In this document: positions 49,723 through 58,687 of the stretch, piece by piece
Position numbering within the stretch: the stretch's first letter is position 1
How the letters are laid out: every line of letters starts with the position of its first letter
Source of the DNA: Synechococcus sp. MW101C3
GTDB lineage: Bacteria > Cyanobacteriota > Cyanobacteriia > PCC-6307 > Cyanobiaceae
Direction of reading: 5' to 3'
DNA length: 64,000 nt
Assembly (NCBI RefSeq): GCF_002252635.1
Contig: NZ_NQKX01000002.1
Coordinates: forward strand, 124,001 to 188,000
Notes under the pieces: generated by a model
Databases searched by the model: none
Seen by the model: only the letters and a program-made list of their open reading frames with translations
What the model was told of the DNA's origin: nothing
Program-made: the position numbers and the translations under genes

Positions 49723-51435
49723 GTGCACGCCTTCTGTGACCTGTTCGAGTGCCTGGATCGCAGCAGCGGCACCAAGGCGCGCGTGGCGGCGCTGGTGGGG
49801 TACTTCCGCGAAGCGCCCGCGGGCGATGCGGCCTGGGCACTTCAGTTGCTGCTCGGCAAGCGGCGCCGTCGGCTGCTCACCGGACGGCGTTTGCGGGAGA
49901 TCTGCCTCGGGGCGGCCGAGCTGCCGGAATGGTTGTTCGAGGCCTGCCACTCCCAGGTGGGGGATTCGGCGGAAACGATCGCCTTGCTGTTGCCCCAGCT
50001 GAAGCTGCCGGCTGGCGAACCGCTCGACCTGCCGCTGTCGGTGTGGATGGCAGAGCGGTTGCCGGCGCTGGCTGCGCTCGACGGCGAAGTGCAGGCGCAG
50101 GCGGTGCTGCAGACCTGGTCATCCCTGCCGCCAGCGCAGGTGTTCGTGTTCAACAAGCTGCTGACTGGCGGTTTCCGGGTGGGGGTATCCACCGGCCTGG
50201 TCACACGAGCCCTGGCCGAGGTGAGCCAGCTGGAGGAGGCGGAGCTGGCCCATCGGCTGATGGGTGGCTTCGAGCCCAGTGCCGCCGCCTTCACCGCCCT
50301 GCTCAGCCCCGCCGCCAGCGGTGAGGACGCACCGATCAGCCGCCCCTATCCCTTTTTCCTGGCCAGTCCACTGGAGCCGGAGCGGCTGCTGACGGACGAC
50401 CCCGCTGATTGGCGCGCCGAGTGGAAGTGGGACGGCATCCGCGGCCAGCTGATCCGACGCGCCGGCACCACCTTTCTCTGGAGCCGTGGCGAAGATCTGG
50501 TCAACGAAAGCTTCCCGGAGCTGGTGGCCCTGGGCGATGCCCTGCCGGACGGCACCGTGCTCGATGGGGAAGTGATCGTGTGGCCGCCGGCGGCGGACCG
50601 TCCGCTCGGATTTGCGGCCCTGCAACGGCGCCTGGGGCGGCGCTGCGTGAGTCGAGCGCTGCGTCAGGCCTGCCCGGCTACGTTCGTTGCCTATGACCTG
50701 CTGGAAGCGGGCGGCCGTGACCAGCGCCAGCACCCCCTGGCGGCGCGGCTGCAGGACCTGGTCCAGCTCGGCGCGGGGTTGGGGGAGACCGCCGCTGAGG
50801 AGTTGAAGGGGGTTCTGCGCCTGTCGACCGGGCTGCCGTTCCAGAGCTGGGAGGAGCTGGAGCCGCTGCGCAGCCAGGCGCGCCAGGCCGGCGCCGAGGG
50901 CCTGATGCTCAAGCGGCTGGATTCGCCGTATCTGGCGGGCCGCAAGCGGGGCCACTGGTGGAAACACAAGCTCGAGCCGATGGAGCTCGATGCAGTGCTG
51001 CTCTATGCCCAGGCAGGCAGCGGCCGCCGCGCCAACCTCTTCACCGACTACACCTTCGGGCTATGGGCCAGCGCACCATCTGACTCGGTGGATCCGGAAC
51101 CGTCAGGACAAGGGACCAGCCCGCGCCAGTTGGTGACCTTCGCCAAGGCCTATTCCGGTCTTGATGATGCCGAGATCTCTGAGCTTGATCGCTGGATCCG
51201 GCGCCACACCACCGAACGCTTCGGGCCGGTGCGGGCGGTAGAACCGCTGCAGGTGTTCACCCTCGGCTTCGAAGGCCTCCAGCGCTCCGGCCGGCACCGC
51301 AGCGGGGTGGCTGTGCGCTTCCCTCGCATCCTGCGCTGGCGCCGCAACAAACCGGCGGCTGAGGCCGACACCCTGGCGGCCGCCGAAGCCCTGCTCGAGG
51401 ACGGCAGGCCAGGACCAGGGTCCGCAGAAGGATGA
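49723..51435 (+). CDS. ATP-dependent DNA ligase (ligase-associated repair system)
   Basis: About 570 residues. N-terminal domain: HAFCDLFECLDRSSGTKARV, LVGYFREAPAGDAAWAL. Catalytic motif I is AEWKWDGIRGQLI (Lys near residue 235); then FLWSRGEDLVNESFPEL, VLDGEVIVW, EGLMLKRLDSPYLAG and GHWWKHKLEPMELDAVLLYA. The C-terminal OB-fold follows with FEGLQRSGRHRSGVAVRFPR. It belongs to the ligase group found with a beta-CASP exonuclease and Lhr-like helicase. The start is GTG 49723, which gives the normal N-terminus; the longer frame is not family-like. Confidence 0.9.
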   Translation: MHAFCDLFECLDRSSGTKARVAALVGYFREAPAGDAAWALQLLLGKRRRRLLTGRRLREICLGAAELPEWLFEACHSQVGDSAETIALLLPQLKLPAGEPLDLPLSVWMAERLPALAALDGEVQAQAVLQTWSSLPPAQVFVFNKLLTGGFRVGVSTGLVTRALAEVSQLEEAELAHRLMGGFEPSAAAFTALLSPAASGEDAPISRPYPFFLASPLEPERLLTDDPADWRAEWKWDGIRGQLIRRAGTTFLWSRGEDLVNESFPELVALGDALPDGTVLDGEVIVWPPAADRPLGFAALQRRLGRRCVSRALRQACPATFVAYDLLEAGGRDQRQHPLAARLQDLVQLGAGLGETAAEELKGVLRLSTGLPFQSWEELEPLRSQARQAGAEGLMLKRLDSPYLAGRKRGHWWKHKLEPMELDAVLLYAQAGSGRRANLFTDYTFGLWASAPSDSVDPEPSGQGTSPRQLVTFAKAYSGLDDAEISELDRWIRRHTTERFGPVRAVEPLQVFTLGFEGLQRSGRHRSGVAVRFPRILRWRRNKPAAEADTLAAAEALLEDGRPGPGSAEG

Positions 51436-51502
51436 CGGCTGTAACCGTGGGATGGCAGCCACCTCCTGGCGGCAGGGTCACCGCCCCTAGCGGTAGACCA
51501 AC

Positions 51503-52129
51503 TCAGCGGTACACCGAGCGCCCATCGCCGGGCAAGAGGCTGAGCTGGCCGGGATCGATCAGGCGGCCCACGCTGAGCTCGGGCGGGTCGGGGGTCTGAC
51601 CGGCAGCGACAGCAGCGGCCAGATCCCACTGCTCCAGCGACAGCACCAGGCCGCCGCTGGCGGTGTAATCGGCGTAGCGGCAGCCGCTCTGGCGCCGGTT
51701 CATCACCCGCGCGCTGGAGCTGATCGAGGCCCGGCCCTGCTCCTTGAGCGCATAGGTGACACCGTCGAGCTGCAGCCGCGCCGGGAAGCGGCCCGCGCCG
51801 GAACCGGCCAGCGACGCTGGATCCAATGCCGAAGCGCTGACGCTCTCCAGCCAACTCACCTCCAGCCAGTCGTCTTCGCTGACGCTCAACCAGCGGGCGT
51901 CGTTGCCGTCACGCAGCAGATACTCCAGCCACTCGAAGCCTTCCTCGGCACACAGCAGCCTGTCCTCCACCACCCAGTCGCGCCCTTCGAACTGCACGAT
52001 GTCGCCGTAGCGGAGGGTGAACAGGGTGCGGTCCTGGGGCAGGGCAGCCGGGCGGCGGCACCAGCGCCGCAGCTGCAGCACCACGACAGCTGCCACCAGC
52101 AGCCCCAGCAGCAAGATCCACACCGTCAT
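51503..52129 (-). CDS. DUF4178 protein with N-terminal membrane anchor
   Basis: A 208-residue protein. One N-terminal helix (VWILLLGLLVAAVVVLQL) is followed by a DUF4178-like beta-rich domain: LRYGDIVQFEGRDWVVEDRL, WLEYLLRDGNDARWLSVSED, then ARSYADYTASGG-like GCRYADYTASGGLVLSLEQW. DUF4178 proteins are found with PspA, DUF350 and spermidine-synthase-like membrane proteins, as here. It is the last gene of a minus-strand run of four. The function is unknown, presumably in membrane stress. Confidence 0.8.
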   Translation of the reverse strand: MTVWILLLGLLVAAVVVLQLRRWCRRPAALPQDRTLFTLRYGDIVQFEGRDWVVEDRLLCAEEGFEWLEYLLRDGNDARWLSVSEDDWLEVSWLESVSASALDPASLAGSGAGRFPARLQLDGVTYALKEQGRASISSSARVMNRRQSGCRYADYTASGGLVLSLEQWDLAAAVAAGQTPDPPELSVGRLIDPGQLSLLPGDGRSVYR

Positions 52130-52222
52130 CGGCTCGATTCCAAGGGCCGGCCGCGGCCGCCGGTAGCGGCGAGCCTATCGACACCACCCTGGCGGCCAGG
52201 CACATCGCCACCATTGCTCAGC

Positions 52223-53770
52223 TCACGGCCCCGACCAGCGGCTCTGGCGCTGGTACTCGGACAGCACAGGACGCAGCAGGCGGTTCGGCCGCACCTGCTC
52301 GCCGGCCGGCAGGCGCAGGTCCCGCGGCAGCGGGAACAGGCGGGCGATCTGGGCGTCATCGGCCCAGCGGCCGCTGAACGGCAACGGGGCGGCCTGCAGG
52401 GTCTGGCCCGCGCGGTAGGCGATCACGAAGCCCCAGGGGCCGAAGCTGGGCACATCCACGCTGTAGGCGCGCGTGGTGAGCGGCAGTTGCTCGAAGGTGG
52501 CCTGGATCGAGGCCAGCACTTTGGGGGTGAAGAAGGGCGTGGAGGCCTGGGTCACCAGCCGCCCGTCCGGCGCCAGCAACTGCAGCAGCCGGCCGTAGAA
52601 GCTGACGCTGTAGAGACGCGCCAGCGGTGCGGTGGCGGGATCCGGAAAGTCGGCGATCACCACGTCGTAGGCGCCGGGCAGGTGCCGCACCCGCTCGAAG
52701 GCGTCGCCACTGTGGAGATGCACCCGCGGGTCGTCGAGGCTGCCCTGGTTGAGCCGCCGCAGGAAGGGGTGCCGGCGCGCCAGCTGGAGCATGGCGGGAT
52801 CCAGCTCCACCAGATCCACTCGCTGCACACCCGGCCAGCGCAGCACCTCCCGCAGTGCCAGGCCATCACCGGCACCGAGCAGCAGCACGCGATGGGGCTG
52901 TCGGTGGAAGGCCATCACCGGATGCACCAGCGCCTCGTGGTAGCGGTATTCGTCGAGGCTCGAGAACTGCAGGTTGCCGTCGAGGAACAGGCGCAGGTCA
53001 TCGCGGCGGCGCGTCAGCACGATGCGCTGGTGACGGCTCTGCACCCTGCCCACCACCGGGTCGTCGTAGAGGCTGTCTTCGATCCTGTCGCCCAGGGGCA
53101 GCACAGCCCAGGCCACCAGAGCCACCAGCGGCAAGGTGCCCCCCACCAGCCAGCGCCAGCGGCGGCTCAGAGGGAACACCCGGCAGATCACCAGGCAACT
53201 GAGCAGCGGCACCAGCGCCAGCAGGCCGGCGGTGGGCAGCAGGCCCAGCCAGGGCAGCAGCACCAGCGGGAACAGCAGCGCCCCTACCAACGCGCCCAGG
53301 TAATCGAGCGCCAGCACCCGTGCCAGCGCCGTGCGCAGGTGCTGCTGGGTCTCCAGCAGGCGGGTGAGCAGCGGCACCTCCATGCCGCCCAGCACCCCCA
53401 CCAGCAGGGTGAGCACCACCAGCCCCAGCCAGACCGGCCCGCCGGCACCGAACAGGGCGAACAGCCCGAGCGGCGCCAGCAGGCACAGCGGGCTGAGCAG
53501 CAGTTCCACCAGCAGGAACAGCCGCAGCAGCCGGGCGAACGGGTTGGGGCCACAGGCGAGGAACTGGCTCAGCCAGGCCCCCAGGCCCATCGCCGCCAGA
53601 AAGGTGCCCACCACGATGCCGGTGGCCAGGGTGTGGTCGCCCAGCAAGTAGCTGGCCTGGGTGGCGAGCATCAGCTCCAGCACCAAGCTCACGGTGGAGG
53701 ACACCGCTGCCGCCGCCAGCAGCACCCACACCTGCAGGGGGCGCAGCGGCGGGGCGGCAGCGGTGGTCAC
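52223..53770 (-). CDS. Membrane-bound spermidine-synthase-like protein
   Basis: About 515 residues. The first 230 are mostly hydrophobic with 7-8 helices (VWVLLAAAAVSSTVSLVLEL, GTFLAAMGLGAWLSQFLAC, LFGAGGPVWLGLVVLTLLVG). The C-terminal half is a SpeE-like methyltransferase fold: DGNLQFSSLDEYRYHEALVH, RVLLLGAGDGLALREVLRWP, VDLVELDPAMLQLARR, YDVVIADFPDP. Real spermidine synthases have GGGDG; here GAGDG. The start is GTG 53770, overlapping the preceding small gene in a GTGA. The substrate is uncertain; the context with DUF4178, DUF350 and PspA is conserved. Confidence 0.83.
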   Translation of the reverse strand: MTTAAAPPLRPLQVWVLLAAAAVSSTVSLVLELMLATQASYLLGDHTLATGIVVGTFLAAMGLGAWLSQFLACGPNPFARLLRLFLLVELLLSPLCLLAPLGLFALFGAGGPVWLGLVVLTLLVGVLGGMEVPLLTRLLETQQHLRTALARVLALDYLGALVGALLFPLVLLPWLGLLPTAGLLALVPLLSCLVICRVFPLSRRWRWLVGGTLPLVALVAWAVLPLGDRIEDSLYDDPVVGRVQSRHQRIVLTRRRDDLRLFLDGNLQFSSLDEYRYHEALVHPVMAFHRQPHRVLLLGAGDGLALREVLRWPGVQRVDLVELDPAMLQLARRHPFLRRLNQGSLDDPRVHLHSGDAFERVRHLPGAYDVVIADFPDPATAPLARLYSVSFYGRLLQLLAPDGRLVTQASTPFFTPKVLASIQATFEQLPLTTRAYSVDVPSFGPWGFVIAYRAGQTLQAAPLPFSGRWADDAQIARLFPLPRDLRLPAGEQVRPNRLLRPVLSEYQRQSRWSGP

Positions 53771-54000
53771 TTGGCGGAGCCCGGTCCTCGCCCCTGAAAG
53801 CCCGACCAGCTGCGCGAGCGGTCCGGTGCCGCCACCCAGCGGCCCGCCCGGTAGCTGCCGCCGTAGCGCACGCCGCTGAAGCTGGCCGGCGTGCCCTCCT
53901 GGCCGAGGCGGAACAGAGCCGGCTGCAGGATGGCCGTGCCGGTGCCCACGCCCACGGCGCCGACGGCCAGCAGCAGGATCACCGCTTGTTCGCGGGGCAT
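53767..54000 (-). CDS. Small membrane-anchored protein, unknown
   Basis: A 77-residue protein: a short start MPREQAVILLLAVGAVGVGT with one hydrophobic helix, then a glycine- and serine-rich tail (GVRYGGSYRAGRWVAAPDRS). The start lies 30 bp after the stop of the preceding gene, and its stop overlaps the GTG of the spermidine-synthase-like gene. The tight packing makes it a likely gene. It may be an accessory subunit of the membrane-stress cluster. No family was recognised. Confidence 0.65.
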   Translation of the reverse strand: MPREQAVILLLAVGAVGVGTGTAILQPALFRLGQEGTPASFSGVRYGGSYRAGRWVAAPDRSRSWSGFQGRGPGSAK

Positions 54001-54030
54001 GGCGAGCGGTCTCCCAACTCTCTGAGCATC

Positions 54031-55044
54031 TCAGGCGCGGGCGCCCGGTGGGCGGATCGGCAGCAACGGCACCTGGAAGGCCGTATTGATGCCATCCTCC
54101 ACCCACAGCTCCAGCCATTCGATCTCCCAGGGGTCGTCCTGGGGAGCGAAGGCTTCCGGCACCGTCACCCGCACCCGGTAGCTGCCGGGATCCGCCAGCC
54201 GCAGGTAGTACGTCTCAGAAAGCGTGATCCAGTAGTCGCCATCGCTCACCTGCATGTCTAACGGCAGAGTGACCTGATGATCGAGGCGACGCTCGCCGGC
54301 CGCATCGCTGAGGCTTAAGCAGAGCAAGGCCGTGGTTGGCGAATACGTCTCAGGCTTGGCGCCATCGGGAAGCTCCCAGTGAGCGTTCACCACCAGCTTC
54401 ACCAGCCCCGGCCCGCCTAGCGGCAGGCGTGCAGCCGCCACCCCGTGCTCCACCCGCAGCAGGCGCCGCGAGCGCGCCGCTCCGTACACCGCCCCCAGCA
54501 GGCAGAGCACGATCGCCTGGGTGACCACCGCCGTGAACACCAGCAGGCCGGCGGCAACGCTGTGGTTGCGCACTGTGCCGCGCAGTGTCACCGGTGCCTG
54601 GAGCGGTAAGCCGCTCGCGTCGAGCAGCTCTTCGGGCGTCACCTCGAGTTGGAAACGGCCGCTGCTCTGTGGGCGGAGCTGGAGCAGCAGGGCCGTGTCC
54701 TGCTCCTGCCAGCTGCCGCTGTTGCCGCCATCCGTCCAAAGTCCGCTCTCACGCCAGCCATCCTTGTAAAGCTCCAACACCGTTCTGCCTGCCTCATCGA
54801 GCAGGCGCACTTCCAACACCACCGTGCTGTTGGAAGGGATGTCCGCCTCCATGGCGATCCGCGGACTCCCCAGCCAGCCATCGCGCAGCTCGAAAGGCTC
54901 GCTGCGGCCCGGCTGCTCCTCCGTCGCCACCAATACCAGCCGTTGCGGTGGTTCGAGTGCGGAGAGCGCCAGCACCGCAAGGGGCAGCAGCGGCAGCAGC
55001 AGCAGGGCCAGCAGCGGCCAACGCACCGTCGTGGCCGCCGTCAC
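54031..55044 (-). CDS. Membrane protein with large extracytoplasmic part, unknown
   Basis: About 337 residues from GTG 55044. One helix at the start (VRWPLLALLLLPLLPLAVLA), then a beta-rich domain (residues about 30-165, IPSNSTVVLEVRLLDEAGRT, SGRFQLEVTPEELL), a second helix (GLLVFTAVVTQAIVLCLLGA) and a C-terminal beta domain with DGDYWITLSETYYLRL and GSYRVRVTVPEAF. An ATG at 55110 is also in frame but shares its CATG with the divergent DUF350 start, which leaves no leader. First gene of the four-gene minus run. The function is unknown. Confidence 0.7.
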   Translation of the reverse strand: MTAATTVRWPLLALLLLPLLPLAVLALSALEPPQRLVLVATEEQPGRSEPFELRDGWLGSPRIAMEADIPSNSTVVLEVRLLDEAGRTVLELYKDGWRESGLWTDGGNSGSWQEQDTALLLQLRPQSSGRFQLEVTPEELLDASGLPLQAPVTLRGTVRNHSVAAGLLVFTAVVTQAIVLCLLGAVYGAARSRRLLRVEHGVAAARLPLGGPGLVKLVVNAHWELPDGAKPETYSPTTALLCLSLSDAAGERRLDHQVTLPLDMQVSDGDYWITLSETYYLRLADPGSYRVRVTVPEAFAPQDDPWEIEWLELWVEDGINTAFQVPLLPIRPPGARA

Positions 55045-55108
55045 GCTGCCGCCAGGTCGGCCTGCTCCCAGGGAGTCCCTACCCTGACGGCGAAGGCGTG
55101 ACGTGGTC

Positions 55109-55318
55109 ATGGTCAAACCGCTGCTCCAGTTGCTGCTGACAGTTGGCTGGACGTTCTTCGGCGTCATCCTCATCTACGGCGGCCTGCTGCTGTTCGATCG
55201 CCTCTCGCCGATCGACTACCGCAGCGAGATCCGCAAGGGCAACATCGCTGCCGGGGTGGTGCTCGGCGCCGTGATCCTGGCGATCGCCGCCGTGGTGGTG
55301 GCCGTGCTCTCCAGCTGA
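55109..55318 (+). CDS. DUF350 membrane protein
   Basis: A 69-residue protein with two helices: PLLQLLLTVGWTFFGVILIY and a second GNIAAGVVLGAVILAIAAVV, joined by DRLSPIDYRSEIRK. The conserved core is NIAAGVVLGA, typical of DUF350 (E. coli YjfL). YjfL lies next to the PspA-like YjfJ in E. coli, and here the PspA-like gene is 2.6 kb downstream on the same strand. An earlier GTG (55103) is in frame. Its start is back to back with the DUF4178/spermidine-synthase-like run. Confidence 0.82.
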   Translation: MVKPLLQLLLTVGWTFFGVILIYGGLLLFDRLSPIDYRSEIRKGNIAAGVVLGAVILAIAAVVVAVLSS

Positions 55319-55331
55319 CGGGCGGCGCGAC

Positions 55332-57917
55332 TTGGCCAGCCGCAGGGGCGCGCCGCTCCGCCCGATCGACGACTGGTTCCAGCTCCAGGGCTGGCGGCCG
55401 ATGCCGTTTCAGCGCCAGTGCTGGAAGGCCTATCTGGAGGGCCGCGACGGGCTGATCCAGGTGCCCACCGGCGCCGGCAAGACCTACGCCGCCGTGATGG
55501 GTCCAATCGCCCGCATGCTGGCGCGTCCAGGTGCGGGCATCCAGCTGCTGTATCTCACACCGCTGCGGGCGCTCAGCCGCGATCTGGCCCTGGCGATCCG
55601 CGCGCCGATCGAGGCGATGGGCTGGCCGCTGCGCGTGGGCATCCGCAATGGCGACACCACCAGCGCCGAGCGCAGCCGCCAGCTGCGCCAGCCGCCCCAG
55701 ATCCTGATCACCACGCCGGAATCGCTGTCGGTGCTGCTGGCGGGGGCCAAGGCCGACGAGCTGTTCGGCGGCCTCGAAACGGTGGTGCTGGATGAATGGC
55801 ACGAGCTGATGGGCAGCAAGCGCGGCAGCCAGTGCGAGTTGTGCCTCAGCTGGTTGCGCCAGCGCCGGCCGGGCCTGCGCACCTGGGCGATCAGCGCCAC
55901 GATCGGCAACCTGGAGGAGGCGGCGTGCGCGGCGGTGGGGGCAGCGGCTCCGCCGCCGTTGATCGTCACCGCCAAGCTGCGCCGCCACACCGAGATCCGC
56001 AGCCTGCTGCCCGACCAGATCGACGGCTTCCCCTGGGCGGGTCACCTGGGCCTACGCATGTATGAAGAGCTGGTGGCGGCACTCGATCCCGCCGTCTCCA
56101 CGCTGCTGTTCACCAACACCCGCAACCAGTCGGAGCGGTGGCATCAATGCCTGCGGTATGCCTGCCCGGAAATGGAGGGGGCACTGGCGCTGCACCACGG
56201 CTCGATCGACCGGGCCGAACGGGAGGCGATCGAAGCGGGGGTGAAGACAGGCGGGATCCGCTGGGTGGTGTGCACCAGCTCGCTCGACCTGGGCGTTGAC
56301 TTTCAGCCGGTGGAGCGGGTGGTGCAGATCGGCAGTGCCAAGAACCTGGCGCGGCTGCTGCAGCGGGCCGGCCGCTCCGCCCATTGCCCCGGCGGCACCT
56401 CCCAGGTGCTGTTCATGCCCACCAACGCCCTGGAGCTGCTGGAGGTGAGCGCGATGCGGCGCGGGCTGGCGGCGGGGCTGGTGGAACGGCGCCGGCCGCC
56501 GCAGGCGCCCCTCGATGTGCTGCTGCAGCACCTCACCACCCTGGCCTGCGGGCCGGGCTTTGAGCCGGCGCAGGAGCTGGCCAGCGTGCGCAGCGCCTGG
56601 AGCTACCGCCAGCTCAGCGACGACGACTGGCACTGGTGCCTGCGCTTCCTTGAGCACGGCGGCGACTGCCTCGGCGCCTATCCCCGCTACCGCAAGCTCG
56701 AACGCGAGCCGTTGGCGGCGCCAGCAGGAACCACGGCAGTGGAAGGCACCCCGCTGGCGGGTGCGGTGCCTGAACGCACGCGTGAAACGCAAGACCACGC
56801 AGAAGCTCCCTTCCGTTACCGGGTGCGCGAGACCGCCATCGCCCGGCTGCACCGCCTCAACATCGGCACGATCACTGCCAGCCGTTCGATCACGGTGAAG
56901 GTGGTGCGGGGCGCCACGCTCGGCCATGTGGAGGAGGGGTTCGTCAGCCGGCTCAAGCCCGGCGATGTGTTCTTCTTCGCCGGCCGCCAGCTGGAATTCG
57001 TGCGCCTGCGCGACATGACCGCCCTGGTCAAGGCCAGCACCCGCAAGAGCACCCTGGTGCCGGCCTGGGCCGGTGGGCAGATGGCCCTCTCCGATCTGCT
57101 CAGCGAACACCTGCGCCAGGAGGTCGACCGCTGCGCCCGGGCCCTGGCATCCAGCCGCGACCCCGAGGATGCCGCCACGCTCGACACCCCCGAGTTACGC
57201 GCCCTGGAGCCTCTGCTGCGCCGCCAGCACGAGGTGTCGGCGTTGCCACGCGCGCATGAGTTTCTGGTGGAGATCACCCGCAGCCGCGAAGGCAGCCACC
57301 TCTACGCCTATCCGTTTGAAGGGCGCTTCGTGCATGAGGGCCTCGGCTTCCTCTGGGCCGGCCGCCTGGCGCGGCTTCAGGCCGGCACGATCACGGTGTC
57401 AGTGAACGACTACGGCTTCGAGCTGCTGGCGCCGCGCGGCTATCCCTTCGCCGAGCTGTTCGAGCAGGCCGGCGACGCGCTGCTGGAAGCGGCGGGGCTG
57501 CAGGACGACCTGGAACGCACGATCAACCTGTCGGAGTTGTGCCGCCGCCGCTTCCGCGCGATCGCCCAGGTGAGCGGGCTGGTGCTGAACGGCTTTCCTG
57601 GCCAGAACAAAACCGGCGGCCAACTGCAGATCAGTGCCAGCCTGCTGTTCGATGTGTTCCAGCAGCACGAGCCGGCCAACCGCCTGCTGGCCCAGGCACG
57701 CCGTGAGGTGCTCGACGAGCAGCTGGAGCTGGGCCGTCTGCAGGCCGCCCTCACGCGTCTCCGGGCCAGCGAGCTGCGCCTGGAGCACACGCCGCGTCCG
57801 GGGCCGTTCGCCTTTCCGCTGCTGGCCGAGCGGCTCAACAACCGCATGAGCAATGAATCGGTGCTGACCAGGCTGGAGCGGCTGATGGCGGAGGCGAGGC
57901 GGGCCGAGGGGATCTGA
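55332..57917 (+). CDS. Ligase-associated DEXH helicase (Lhr-like)
   Basis: An 861-residue superfamily 2 helicase. Seen: WFQLQGWRPMPFQRQCWKAY, Walker A IQVPTGAGKTYAAVMGPIAR, motif Ia YLTPLRALSRDLAL, ITTPESLSVLL, DEXH box VVLDEWHELMGSKRGSQCEL, AISATIGNLEEA, motif V VVCTSSLDLGVDFQPVERVV and motif VI RLLQRAGRSAHCPGG. The C-terminal 400 residues match the Lhr-type extension (TITASRSITVKVVRGATLGH, VEEGFVSRLKPGDVFFFAGR, GRFVHEGLGFLWAGRLA). It starts with TTG 14 bp after the DUF350 stop. It completes a set with the exonuclease and ligase upstream. Confidence 0.9.
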   Translation: MASRRGAPLRPIDDWFQLQGWRPMPFQRQCWKAYLEGRDGLIQVPTGAGKTYAAVMGPIARMLARPGAGIQLLYLTPLRALSRDLALAIRAPIEAMGWPLRVGIRNGDTTSAERSRQLRQPPQILITTPESLSVLLAGAKADELFGGLETVVLDEWHELMGSKRGSQCELCLSWLRQRRPGLRTWAISATIGNLEEAACAAVGAAAPPPLIVTAKLRRHTEIRSLLPDQIDGFPWAGHLGLRMYEELVAALDPAVSTLLFTNTRNQSERWHQCLRYACPEMEGALALHHGSIDRAEREAIEAGVKTGGIRWVVCTSSLDLGVDFQPVERVVQIGSAKNLARLLQRAGRSAHCPGGTSQVLFMPTNALELLEVSAMRRGLAAGLVERRRPPQAPLDVLLQHLTTLACGPGFEPAQELASVRSAWSYRQLSDDDWHWCLRFLEHGGDCLGAYPRYRKLEREPLAAPAGTTAVEGTPLAGAVPERTRETQDHAEAPFRYRVRETAIARLHRLNIGTITASRSITVKVVRGATLGHVEEGFVSRLKPGDVFFFAGRQLEFVRLRDMTALVKASTRKSTLVPAWAGGQMALSDLLSEHLRQEVDRCARALASSRDPEDAATLDTPELRALEPLLRRQHEVSALPRAHEFLVEITRSREGSHLYAYPFEGRFVHEGLGFLWAGRLARLQAGTITVSVNDYGFELLAPRGYPFAELFEQAGDALLEAAGLQDDLERTINLSELCRRRFRAIAQVSGLVLNGFPGQNKTGGQLQISASLLFDVFQQHEPANRLLAQARREVLDEQLELGRLQAALTRLRASELRLEHTPRPGPFAFPLLAERLNNRMSNESVLTRLERLMAEARRAEGI

Positions 57918-57964
57918 GCCGCACTGGACGGGCTACGTACGCTGGGGCGACGGCGCACCTTCCC

Positions 57965-58687
57965 GTGAAGCGACTGATCTACTGGCTGATGGGCGATCGA
58001 GCCGGCCGTGTGGTGGTGGGTAGCTGGCGCTGGCTGTGGGGGCGGCCGGTGGAATCCGGCGGCCAGGTGGCGGTGGCGGTGGCGGAGGAATCCCTGCAGT
58101 CGATGCAGCTATCCGTGCAGAAACTCGCCCAGGCGGTGGCCATGCAGGTGGGCGCCTATGAGCGGGCCAAGAAGAAGTACCAGACGAAAACGATCGAGCT
58201 CAGCACCTACGAGCAGCAGGCCCAGCTGGCCCAGCGGGCCGGCCAGATCGACGGCGCCAAGCTGGCGATGGGCCGCGCCATCCAGATCGAGAAGCTGTTG
58301 CCCGCCCTGGAGCAGCAGGTGCAGCAGGCTGAGGCCTATGTCACCGCCTCCAAGGACAAGCTCAACCGGGAGCGCCTCAAGCTCGAGCACTACAAGAGCG
58401 ACATGCAGAACATGAAGGATCTGGCGGAAGTGAACGCCGCGCTGGAATCGATCGCCAAGGTCAACAACGACTTCGACATCGGCTCCGCCCGCTCCTCCTT
58501 CGAACAGGCAAGGAACGCGGTGGAGGGTCGAAATCTGCGCAACGCCGCCCTCGCCGAACTCAGCGAAAATCCGCAGGAAAAGCTCACGGCCGATCTGGAA
58601 CAGCTTTCGCTCGATGCGGAGGTCACCCAGCGGCTTCAGGCCCTTGAAGCTGCCCCCCTGCCCCAGTTCGAAGACAGGCAACCATGA
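57965..58687 (+). CDS. PspA/IM30-like coiled-coil protein
   Basis: A 240-residue protein. After a short amphipathic start (RLIYWLMGDRAGRVVVGSWR) it is almost entirely coiled coil with Gln, Glu, Lys and Ala: MQLSVQKLAQAVAMQVGAYE, AKKKYQTKTIELSTYEQQAQ, RAIQIEKLLPALEQQVQQ, YKSDMQNMKDLAEVNAALES. This resembles PspA/IM30 proteins, which coat damaged membranes, more closely the diverged YjfJ type than Vipp1. It overlaps the next gene by an ATGA. Together with DUF350 and DUF4178 it forms a membrane-stress cluster. Confidence 0.8.
   Translation: MKRLIYWLMGDRAGRVVVGSWRWLWGRPVESGGQVAVAVAEESLQSMQLSVQKLAQAVAMQVGAYERAKKKYQTKTIELSTYEQQAQLAQRAGQIDGAKLAMGRAIQIEKLLPALEQQVQQAEAYVTASKDKLNRERLKLEHYKSDMQNMKDLAEVNAALESIAKVNNDFDIGSARSSFEQARNAVEGRNLRNAALAELSENPQEKLTADLEQLSLDAEVTQRLQALEAAPLPQFEDRQP

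Noticed and set aside
52214-53797. A 527-codon Gln/His-rich plus frame
   Set aside because: It is antisense to the spermidine-synthase-like gene; composition typical of shadows.
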